From Clostridia bacterium (GTDB lineage Bacteria > Bacillota > Clostridia > Lachnospirales > Lachnospiraceae): a DNA stretch of 45,899 nucleotides. The first letter of the stretch is position 1. Every line of letters begins with the position of its first letter. Where the stretch lies: positions 1 to 45,899 of the forward strand of contig SAAB01000024.1 in assembly GCA_009929615.1 (NCBI GenBank), in the 5' to 3' direction. The notes beneath the pieces are model-generated. The model was not told the origin of the DNA and did no database searches. It worked only from the letters and a program-made list of their open reading frames with translations. Shown here piece by piece: positions 17,504 through 24,897 of this stretch. The position numbers and the translations under genes are program-made.

Positions 17504-18964
17504 ATGTTAAACGTATTAGAGAATCTGGAACCAAAGAGAGTGTTCCACTATTTTGAAGAGCTTTGTGCGATTCCCCACGGATCAGGAAATGAAAAGGCCA
17601 TCAGTGATTACTGCGTGGCCTTTGCCAAGTCTCATGATTTGTGGGTGCGCCAGGACGAGGCAAATAATGTCATTATTCGTAAACCGGCATCATTAGGTTA
17701 TGAGAAAGCTCCGGTTCTTATGATTCAGGGCCATATGGATATGGTGTGTGAGAAGAATAGTGATGTGGATTTTGACTTTGAAAATGAAGGCCTTAAATTA
17801 AAAGTTGATGGTGATATTGTATCCGCATCCGGGACAACCCTTGGCGGCGATGATGGTATTGCTGTAGCATTTGCTTTGGCGATATTGGAAGATAAAACAT
17901 TGGAGCATCCGGAACTGGAAGTTGTTCTTACGACGGATGAAGAAGTTGGAATGAAAGGCGCACATGTATTAGACGTGAGCGATTTAAAGGCCAGCTATCT
18001 TTTGAACCTGGATAATGAAAGCGAAGGACAGATTTTGACTTCCTGTGCCGGTGGTATGAAGAGCAGAGCCTCTTTTCCGGTCCGGTTTGCAGATTGGGAA
18101 GGCTTTGGTGGAAAAATATCCATAAGCGGTTTAAAAGGTGGCCATTCCGGTGCTGAGATACATTGTGGAAGAGCGAATGCCAACAGACTTCTTGGTCGTC
18201 TGCTTTTTGAATTGAGCAAAGAACTCAATGTAGGTGTACGTTCTTTGAATGGCGGTATGAAAGACAATGCTATCCCGAGAGAAGCCGAAGCTGAAATTGT
18301 TATCCGTCCGGAAGATAAAGAAAGCTTTATAGAGATTTGTCATGATTTTATAGATGCTATTCGTGATGAGTTCGCTGTTGCTGATCCGGATATCCGCATT
18401 GAGTATCAGATAGATATAGAAAAAGAAAAGACATTTACAATCTTTAACCCAACAGATATGGAACGTATATTATTTATGTATGTACAATCTATCAATGGCA
18501 TTCAGACCATGAGTATGGAATTGCCTGGATTGGTAGAAAGTTCTTTGAATTTAGGCATTGTACGGACAGAAGAAGATAAAGTTATCTTTTCTTGGGCGGT
18601 ACGAAGCAGCAAAAAGAGTCTTAAATACTATATCAGTGACCAGCTTGCTTATATGGTTGAATTTCTTGGAGGCACATATTGGTATGAGGGTGAATACCCT
18701 CAATGGGCTTATCGGAGCGAATCTCCAATCCGAAATCTTGTGGCGGATACTTATAAAGAACTTTTTGGAAAAGAGGCAAAGATTGAAGCCATTCATGCAG
18801 GCTTGGAATGTGGTTTGATTTCTGAAAAGATGCCAGAATTGGATATTGTGGCTATCGGACCGGATATTATGGATATTCATACACCGGATGAACACTTAAG
18901 CGTGGCGTCCGTGGAACGGAGTTATCGACTCATTTGTGAGGTATTAAAACGAATTAAAAGATAA
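17504..18964 (+). CDS. pepD: Aminoacyl-histidine dipeptidase, M20C peptidase
   Basis: 486 residues. Metal ligands and catalytic residues of the M20 fold are visible: IQGHMDMVCEKN (residues ~76-87), GDDGIAVAFALAI, TTDEEVGMKGAH, NLDNESEG and the C-terminal IHAGLECGL. The dimerisation lid segment GGHSGAEIHCGRANANRLL is typical of PepD. It is a cytosolic zinc dipeptidase of broad specificity, including carnosine-type dipeptides. CGGGGGAATT precedes ATG; a terminator follows. Confidence 0.95.
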   Translation: MLNVLENLEPKRVFHYFEELCAIPHGSGNEKAISDYCVAFAKSHDLWVRQDEANNVIIRKPASLGYEKAPVLMIQGHMDMVCEKNSDVDFDFENEGLKLKVDGDIVSASGTTLGGDDGIAVAFALAILEDKTLEHPELEVVLTTDEEVGMKGAHVLDVSDLKASYLLNLDNESEGQILTSCAGGMKSRASFPVRFADWEGFGGKISISGLKGGHSGAEIHCGRANANRLLGRLLFELSKELNVGVRSLNGGMKDNAIPREAEAEIVIRPEDKESFIEICHDFIDAIRDEFAVADPDIRIEYQIDIEKEKTFTIFNPTDMERILFMYVQSINGIQTMSMELPGLVESSLNLGIVRTEEDKVIFSWAVRSSKKSLKYYISDQLAYMVEFLGGTYWYEGEYPQWAYRSESPIRNLVADTYKELFGKEAKIEAIHAGLECGLISEKMPELDIVAIGPDIMDIHTPDEHLSVASVERSYRLICEVLKRIKR

Positions 18965-18991
18965 AAAACACTAAAAAATTGTATTTTTCAA

Positions 18992-19041
18992 AAAAATGGG
19001 TAAAAAATGCTGAAATAATGTATTTTTTGCCCATTTTTATT
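18992..19041 (+). terminator. Terminator after pepD
   Basis: 17-bp AT-rich stem AAAAATGGGTAAAAAAT / ATTTTTTGCCCATTTTT with one T-G wobble and a 13-nt loop. The arms themselves supply a U-tract, so it could act in both directions. Confidence 0.75.
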
Positions 19042-19070
19042 TGACTGATAAATTCACTTGGTGGTATAAT
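19041..19070 (+). promoter_or_regulatory. Promoter of the pilus ATPase operon
   Basis: TTGACT (19041-19046), 18-bp spacer, TATAAT (19065-19070), directly after the pepD terminator. Confidence 0.75.
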
Positions 19071-19110
19071 TTTGATATTGAATGAAATAACTGACAAGGA
19101 AGAATGGCTT

Positions 19111-20802
19111 ATGGATAAAAGGCGTAAACTCAGACTGGGTGATTTACTTATACAGGCAGGCGTACTGAATGAGAAACAGCTTGTCCGGGCTCTTGAGGAA
19201 CAGAAAGACACGGGGAAAAAGCTGGGTGAAGTGCTTGTGTCGACAGGAGTTTTATCTGAAAAGGATATAACTCAGGCCTTGAAAAAACAGCTACAGATTG
19301 AATCGGTTTCTCTTGAAGGGATTCATATTCCGGAAGATATCATACCGATGGTTGATGCGGCAGTGCTCAGGAAATATTGCGTACTGCCTTATGCCTATGC
19401 CCCGAATAATGCCAATGTCTTACTTTTGGCCATGTCAGACCCTATGGATCTGGCGGCCCAGGACGATATTTCTATTATTACGAATATGCAGGTGGAGCCT
19501 GTTATTGCCTCATCCCGTGAAATCATGGCTACACTGGATAAGTATTACGGGCACCAGGAGGCTATGGAAGCGGCAGAACAGTATGCACGTGAAAAAGATT
19601 TCAAGCCGCTTAGCCAGGTTGAGGAACAGAATGATGATGTGGATCAGTCGCCGATTGTTCTGCTTGTTAAGTCGATTATTGAGCAGGCCGTGCGGCAGAG
19701 AGCATCAGATATACATATTGAGCCGACAGAACGAAAACTGCGGGTGCGTTACCGGATAGATGGTGCTTTAGTAGAAAAGATGTCTTATGATATTCGTCTT
19801 TTGCCGGCGGTTTCAGCCCGTATTAAGATTATCGGCGGTATGGACATTTCGGAAAAAAGAAAACCACAGGATGGACGACTTACGATGAACGTTAACCATC
19901 ATGAATATGACATTCGAGCATCTCTGCTTCCTACCGTTTATGGGGAGAAGATAGTGCTTCGTCTGACGATGGCAACAGATTTGACAAAGAATAAAAGTGA
20001 ACTTGGATTGAATGAGGAAGAGACAAAACAGTTTGACCTTATTTTCTCCAATCCTCACGGCATGGTCCTTGTAACGGGACCTACGGGAAGTGGTAAGTCA
20101 ACAACCCTTTATACGGCACTTAGTGAACTGAATAAAGAAGATGTGAATATTATCACCGTTGAAGATCCGGTTGAAGCGAATATCAGCGGAATTAATCAGG
20201 TTCAGGTGAATCCAAAGTCAGAGATGACCTTTGGTAATGTCCTTCGTTCTATTTTGCGACAGGACCCGGACATTATTATGATTGGTGAGATTCGAGATGC
20301 CGAAACAGCGAATATTGCAGTACAGGCATCGATTACAGGACATTTGGTTGTAAGTACCCTGCATACGAACAGTGCTGCGGCAACGGTCACTCGTTTGGAA
20401 GATATGGGGCTGGAACCTTATCTGTTGGGAGATTCCCTTTCTGGAATTATCGCCCAGCGTCTTGTTCGAAGACTCTGTCCGCATTGTAAAGTGCCCCATC
20501 TGGCAACAGCAGAAGAGATGGAGATGCTCGGCGAAGCTGGTGGAGAACCTATAACCATTTATGAACCGGGTGGCTGCGAAGTATGCAGTAATACAGGCTA
20601 CTATGGCCGAATTGGTATTTTTGAGATTTTGGCTATGAATCAGGAATTGAAGCGTATCATATCCAGCAGGGGCGGCACCGAAGCAATTCGTGAAGCAGCA
20701 TCCCGAAGCGGTATGAAGACGTTGAAGATGAGTTGTATTGATTATGTAAAACAGGGAATTACATCTACTAAAGAACTGATGCAAATTGCCATAGATGAGT
20801 AA
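19111..20802 (+). CDS. pilB: Type IV pilus assembly ATPase PilB (GspE family)
   Basis: 563 residues. An N-terminal MshEN/T2SSE_N-type domain (KLRLGDLLIQAGVLNEKQL) precedes the ATPase core. Motifs: Walker A GPTGSGKST (about residue 323), Asp box ITVEDPVE, Walker B DPDIIMIGEIRD and His box STLHTNSAA. A zinc-binding tetracysteine element (CPHC at ~455, CEVC at ~488) is typical of extension ATPases. It powers pilin polymerisation at the inner membrane face together with PilC. The start ATG at 19111 has AGGAAGA 7 bp upstream; the longer frame from TTG 19072 would begin at the transcription start and is rejected. Confidence 0.93.
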   Translation: MDKRRKLRLGDLLIQAGVLNEKQLVRALEEQKDTGKKLGEVLVSTGVLSEKDITQALKKQLQIESVSLEGIHIPEDIIPMVDAAVLRKYCVLPYAYAPNNANVLLLAMSDPMDLAAQDDISIITNMQVEPVIASSREIMATLDKYYGHQEAMEAAEQYAREKDFKPLSQVEEQNDDVDQSPIVLLVKSIIEQAVRQRASDIHIEPTERKLRVRYRIDGALVEKMSYDIRLLPAVSARIKIIGGMDISEKRKPQDGRLTMNVNHHEYDIRASLLPTVYGEKIVLRLTMATDLTKNKSELGLNEEETKQFDLIFSNPHGMVLVTGPTGSGKSTTLYTALSELNKEDVNIITVEDPVEANISGINQVQVNPKSEMTFGNVLRSILRQDPDIIMIGEIRDAETANIAVQASITGHLVVSTLHTNSAAATVTRLEDMGLEPYLLGDSLSGIIAQRLVRRLCPHCKVPHLATAEEMEMLGEAGGEPITIYEPGGCEVCSNTGYYGRIGIFEILAMNQELKRIISSRGGTEAIREAASRSGMKTLKMSCIDYVKQGITSTKELMQIAIDE

Positions 20803-20839
20803 AAGCCCTTTGCGGCAGAAATATGAGGCCTGATGACTT

Positions 20840-21898
20840 ATGAAATATGATTTAAAAGATTTGCTGATGCTGGCTTCTGAAAAAGGTGCATCGGATGTTC
20901 ATTTTACGGTAGGCTCTCCGCCGATGGTTCGTGTGGATGGAGAACTGATACCACTTATAGAAGACAAGCTATTCGAAGAAGATATGGAAGAACTGGCAAA
21001 TCCGGTACTGGATGCCAGGCGAAAGGGCATATTGGAAGATGAAGGGGAAGTGGATTTTGCCTATTCTTTGAAATCTGTAGGCCGTTTCCGTACCAATGTT
21101 TTTCATCAGAGGGGTTCTCTGGCAATGTCTATTCGACTTTTACCTTTTCATATACCAAAGGCAGAAAGTCTAGGTGTTCCAAAACCTGTCATTGACATGA
21201 TTCAGCGAAAAAGAGGTTTAGTGCTTGTAACCGGTCCAACCGGTTCCGGTAAATCAACAACACTGGCCTCCATGATTGATATATTGAATGAGACCTTGGC
21301 GTCCCATATTATTACACTGGAAGATCCTATTGAATATTTGCATAAGCATAAGAAAGCACTGGTTAACCAGCGAGAGATAGGACTTGATTCCAAGAGCTAT
21401 GCAAATGCTTTAAGAGCTGCACTTCGACAGGATCCGGATGTTATTCTTGTCGGAGAGATGCGAGACCTGGATACGATCAGTACTGCAATTACGGCAGCTG
21501 AGACAGGCCATTTGGTATTTTCAACACTCCATACGATTGGAGCGGCGAATACCATCGACCGTGTGATTGATGTATTTCCACCCCATCAGCAGCAACAGAT
21601 TCGAATTCAGCTTTCTACCGTTTTGGAATGCGTTATTTCTCAGCAGCTGCTTCCTAAGAAAGGAAGCGGAAGAGTGGCAGCCTTTGAAGTTATGTTTGGC
21701 AATGCCGCTATTCGGAATTTAATCAGAGAAGGAAAGACCTTCCAGATTCCATATGTTATGCAGACCAGCCGAAAGTCAGGAATGATATTAATGGACGATG
21801 CTTTGATTGATCTCTACGAAAGAGATTTGATAGATGGAGCAACAGCTGTTCGATTTGCTCAGTCACCAATGGCATTGTCAAAGAAGATAATACTTTAA
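20840..21898 (+). CDS. pilT: Type IV pilus retraction ATPase PilT
   Basis: 352 residues, usual PilT length. It starts DLKDLLMLASEKGASDVHFTVG, the PilT N-terminal signature. Walker A GPTGSGKST is near residue 132, Asp box TLEDPIEYLH, Walker B DPDVILVGEMRDL, and AAETGHLVFSTLHT follows. It lacks the PilB zinc tetrad, which separates it from the extension ATPase. It drives pilus depolymerisation in other bacteria. Only 37 bp after pilB, same operon; a strong AGGAGG for the next gene follows immediately. Confidence 0.93.
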   Translation: MKYDLKDLLMLASEKGASDVHFTVGSPPMVRVDGELIPLIEDKLFEEDMEELANPVLDARRKGILEDEGEVDFAYSLKSVGRFRTNVFHQRGSLAMSIRLLPFHIPKAESLGVPKPVIDMIQRKRGLVLVTGPTGSGKSTTLASMIDILNETLASHIITLEDPIEYLHKHKKALVNQREIGLDSKSYANALRAALRQDPDVILVGEMRDLDTISTAITAAETGHLVFSTLHTIGAANTIDRVIDVFPPHQQQQIRIQLSTVLECVISQQLLPKKGSGRVAAFEVMFGNAAIRNLIREGKTFQIPYVMQTSRKSGMILMDDALIDLYERDLIDGATAVRFAQSPMALSKKIIL

Positions 21899-21914
21899 TT
21901 AGGAGGTCAGTCCT

Positions 21915-22094
21915 GTGGCAAATTATGATTATATTGCCGTGGACATACTTGGTAAAGAAAAGAAAGGCTCTATCGAAGGAGACAGCCCGGAAAAGATTGC
22001 GGCCAAGTTGAAAGCGGAAGGCCTGATTCCTGTATCGATTAAGGAACAGAGCTTATTAAGCAATAAAAATTGCAAGAGTAAATGCGACATTTAA
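21915..22094 (+). pseudogene. pilC: pilC (GspF-type platform protein), N-terminal fragment only
   Basis: GTG start 9 bp after AGGAGG. The first ~51 residues are a clear PilC/GspF N-terminus: YDYIAVDILGKEKKGSIEG, then EKIAAKLKAEGLIPVSIKEQ. After LLSNKN the similarity stops and the frame ends at 22094 (59 residues instead of roughly 400). No membrane segments remain, so the product cannot form the pilus inner-membrane platform. The break coincides with the change to AT-rich mobile DNA at about 22065-22080. The loss implies that this pilus locus is non-functional unless pilC exists elsewhere. Confidence 0.85.
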
Positions 22095-22132
22095 AAACGA
22101 TTCAGCATTATAAACAAAAGAGAGCATAAAAT

Positions 22133-22166
22133 AAAGGCCTTATCGACCAGATAAAGCCTTTTTTTA
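22133..22166. terminator. Hairpin terminator between the pilC fragment and the IS30 transposase
   Basis: AAAGGC-C-TTATC pairs with GATAA-A-GCCTTT around GACCA. The + strand has a run of seven T after it; in - strand RNA the single mismatch becomes a U-G pair. It may end both the pil transcript and the convergent transposase transcript. The 158 bp between the pilC fragment and the transposase hold nothing else I recognise. Confidence 0.65.
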
Positions 22167-23350
22167 TTGTGAAACATAACTAAAAGGGCATAACAAGAAA
22201 ACAAGCTAAGCTTGCCAATATAAGACATATAAAAAAAAGATAAAAAAAAGAATTACAAAGAGAACAATTCTGCTGGTGAAAGATAACCAAGCTTTTTACG
22301 AGGGTAATTATTCATCCAATCTTGAACCTTTAAAAGCTGCTTTCGCGAAACTGTACCGAAATCAGTGCCTTTAGGAAAGAAACGGCGAATCATTCGATTA
22401 TGATTTTCATTTGTTCCACGTTCCCAACTACTATAGGAATGGCAAAAATATACTTGTGTTCTAGGGACCTTAGAAAACAAGGACTTCTCCATAGACCGCC
22501 AATCACGAAATTCAACCCCATTATCAGCAGTTATAGTTTTAAAAGTCTGCTTAAAGCAACCACACCCCAGAGAACGTTCAAGCTTATCAAGAACAGATAT
22601 AACAGACTTCTGTGATTTGTCCGGTATTTTAAAAATCAATTCAAATCTGCTTTTACGTTCTGTGAGAGTTAAAAGAGCCGGGAGAACACCTTGTTTAGAA
22701 CAAACGCAATCAATTTCCCAATGGCCAAATTCAGAACGGTTATTCACTGATTCTGGACGTTCTTCAATTCTCTTTGTTTCAATATCCAATGAAACAGTAT
22801 GAACCGCATTATAATTCCGTTTCTTACCAATTTTCTTGAAAACCAGATGCTTATTAGTAAGGTTTAAAAACAAACCAGAATCAATATAATGATATAACGT
22901 AGATGTACATATCATTGTCTTAAAATCAGATAATGAACGTTTAGCAAGGGCAAGAGCCGCATCCGGTGAATAATGTTCATTTACTATTTTATTTTCCAGA
23001 AACTCCACTAACCTATAATCATTACCAATTTTCAAATCAACACCCTTATGCACCCGGACTTTCAAATAACGATTATAAGAAACATCTGCCGCATAGACCA
23101 GCTTTTCACGTAATTCAGTATCCGTATGAACAAATAAACCTCTTTTAATTTCCCGATAAATAGTAGAACGATGCTTACCCAACAGAGAAGCTATAGCAGA
23201 TACAGACATTTTAGCACGTAATCCCATTTCAATCTGATACCTCTGATATTCTGTCAAATACTTACCCATTAATCATACCCCCAAAAGAATAATATAATTA
23301 ACAATAACAAATAAAAATAGTAGTTATAAAGGACAAGCATAGTTTTACAA
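22167..23350 (-). mobile_element. IS30-family insertion sequence (ends tentative)
   Basis: The intact IS30 transposase gene defines the element. Possible terminal repeats are TTGTGAAAC (22167-22175) and the reverse complement of GTTTTACAA (23342-23350), eight of nine positions identical, giving 1184 bp, a normal IS30 size. In AT-rich DNA this match could be chance. The whole block 22066-23596 is visibly AT-richer than the pil genes, so the foreign segment is longer than the IS alone. Confidence 0.4.
22253..23269 (-). CDS. IS30-family transposase
   Basis: 338 residues, complete. The N-terminal helix-turn-helix is typical (LTEYQRYQIEMGL, then LLGKHRSTIYREIKRG). The catalytic DDE residues lie in FGHWEIDCV (about residue 190), TITADNGVEF and GTNENHNRMIRRFFPKGTDF, the IS30 hallmark around the Glu. 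GGGGGT lies 8 bp upstream of the ATG. It is convergent to the pil operon. Low GC compared with neighbours suggests recent acquisition. Confidence 0.93.
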   Translation of the reverse strand: MGKYLTEYQRYQIEMGLRAKMSVSAIASLLGKHRSTIYREIKRGLFVHTDTELREKLVYAADVSYNRYLKVRVHKGVDLKIGNDYRLVEFLENKIVNEHYSPDAALALAKRSLSDFKTMICTSTLYHYIDSGLFLNLTNKHLVFKKIGKKRNYNAVHTVSLDIETKRIEERPESVNNRSEFGHWEIDCVCSKQGVLPALLTLTERKSRFELIFKIPDKSQKSVISVLDKLERSLGCGCFKQTFKTITADNGVEFRDWRSMEKSLFSKVPRTQVYFCHSYSSWERGTNENHNRMIRRFFPKGTDFGTVSRKQLLKVQDWMNNYPRKKLGYLSPAELFSL

Positions 23351-23375
23351 ATCCTTTACAACTACTATTTTATTT
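23309..23375 (-). terminator. Long minus-strand hairpin between the gene fragment and the IS30 transposase
   Basis: About 24-bp stem: AAATAAAAATAGTAGTTATAAAGGA against TCCTTTACAACTACTATTTTATTT. The one mismatch becomes a G-U pair in - strand RNA and a T-rich tail follows on that strand, so it probably ends the transcript of the fragmentary gene at 23390-23596. Confidence 0.6.
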
Positions 23376-23389
23376 GTTTAAAAAGTTAT

Positions 23390-23596
23390 TCAATAAAAAG
23401 GAATTTCTTCATCATCAACAGGTTCAAAAGAATCAACATTAAAAATTTTACAAACATAACCAAGCACAGAATCATGTATAGAACAATCAAAATCCAACTT
23501 AATAAAAGCACCATACAAATTTTCATAAATTTTCTTCTTTTTTCGATAATGTAATTTATCAACCGCAAAAGAATAATCTAAAGCTGTATTATTTTC
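23390..23596 (-). pseudogene. C-terminal fragment of an unidentified minus-strand gene
   Basis: An open frame with no start runs from the junction at 23596 to TGA at 23390: 68 residues including LDYSFAVDKLHYRKKKKIYE and VDDEEIPFY at the end. Its composition is hydrophilic and protein-like, unlike the overlapping 60-codon frame on the same strand (23386-23568), which encodes almost only hydrophobic residues. A hairpin terminator follows directly. I do not recognise the family. The 5' part is missing exactly where the + strand DUF5057-like gene begins, so both genes are cut at one junction. Confidence 0.5.
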
Positions 23597-24833
23597 CTAT
23601 GATACGGTATCTTATTTCAATGGAGACAGAGTGACATATTATAGTAATAGCACAGGACGGCGAGAGTATTGGGGTTATAGTTTCAGTTCTCAGGTACGTG
23701 CTCTTTTGGGAATGGATCGATTTGGCGTTCGAACCGATGGACTTGAGGGCTTGAGAGACCTTACAAGTGACACAGTGCGGGCAGGTATTCCATCTTTGTG
23801 GCAGGCCATCGCATCGTATGACAAAGACTATGCCTATCTGCCAAAGAGCGGAAGTACGGCGATTGTTTCAGAAGTTCAGGGCTATTCGGATATGATTCTT
23901 AATACCTATTTTGGCGGCGGTGCAAAAGGCTATCGAAATCGAATCTATAGTGGCAGTATGACAAGTACAACGGCATCCAAGGTCAATGATGGCCAGATGA
24001 CAAATTTCCCATATAAGATTGCAGATAATATTGGAACAGCAGAAACCGGTGGACAGTATTATCAGCTGGATATGAACATGGACGGTAATGGTGATGGTGC
24101 ATCGGATATGGTGGTCTGGTATACATTATCCGGCGGATATTATGATGCAGTGGCACAGGATGTAAGAAACAATTATTACACCTATAGTGTTGGTAATATA
24201 ACCTACACAGGTCTTGGACATTCTTCGTCTAGTTCTTGGAATAATTCAGGGAATGCAGCATCGGATTACGAAGCACAGTTATTTGTCAACACGATTATTC
24301 AGGCTTATCGGGCAAGTGTTCAAAAGCCGACAGTCTCCATGATATCTGACCCGAACAATTGGGCCAGTGAAGAAGATTACATTTATCTGACCTATGACGA
24401 AGGTGAACTTCTGGATGCAGATGCAGATATGACCGTATTTAATTATACCCTTTCAGATTCGAATATTATTCAAGGTGATAAGCATATTGAACTGACCTAT
24501 TACTATTCAGCTGATGATGGTGAGGATAAAGTCTTTGGTGATGAAACGGTAAAAGTCAAAGCCTTTACAACGACAACACGCAAGAAAGTTGACGGTGGCT
24601 GGGAAGATGCCGGAGGCACGGATAATCTGGAGAGCGGCAGAGTTTATCAGGCGGATATGCCTGCAGAGATTCTGGAACGGGTTTCTTCAAATCTGAATGA
24701 ACCGATTAAGATTTATATAGAAGCACGTACTGTTCTGAACCAGACGGTCAATAATCAGCAGAGGACAGACTATTCAGCCTATGCCTTTGACCAGATTTCT
24801 ATTGTACCAAGAAGTCTTTTTAATCTGGATTAA
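23577..24833 (+). pseudogene. DUF5057-like extracellular protein, 5'-truncated C-terminal part
   Basis: The frame opens at 23577. From about 23598 it reads as coherent protein (YDTVSYFNGDRVTYY) upstream of the first usable GTG at 23631, so the N-terminal part is missing rather than the gene starting there. No ribosome binding site precedes the GTG. The ~410 remaining residues contain QVRALLGMDRFG, SVGNITYTGLGHSSSS, EAQLFVNTIIQAY and later beta-rich regions. This recalls the C-terminal half of DUF5057 proteins found beside pilin genes in Clostridia (family assignment from memory). Probably a secreted or pilus-associated protein in its intact form. The gene ends 16 bp before the spoIVA leader hairpin. 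Confidence 0.6.
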
Positions 24834-24849
24834 AATAAAGTTCTTACAT

Positions 24850-24895
24850 AAAACCTCTTTGCATATATTTATAGCAGTATATGTAAGGAGGTTTT
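24850..24895 (+). promoter_or_regulatory. 18-bp hairpin enclosing the spoIVA Shine-Dalgarno sequence
   Basis: Positions 24850-24867 pair without bulges to 24878-24895 around a 10-nt loop. The SD AAGGAGG (24885-24891) is wholly in the 3' arm and the run TTTTTT (24892-24897) touches the ATG at 24898. Two pairs (24858-24887, 24861-24884) are U-G or G-U and form only in + strand RNA. The structure could be both the terminator of the upstream gene and a lock on translation of read-through RNA. A CATATATTT (24862-24870) resembling a sigma-E -10 lies in the 5' arm, but I see no good -35. Confidence 0.7.
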
Positions 24896-24897
24896 TT

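Noticed and set aside
20218-20784. 188-codon minus-strand frame inside pilB
   Set aside because: Antisense to conserved pilB motifs; no SD and no recognisable domain.
23386-23568. 60-codon hydrophobic minus-strand ORF as a small membrane protein
   Set aside because: No SD, and the adjacent frame over the same bases gives a far more protein-like sequence that reaches the junction.
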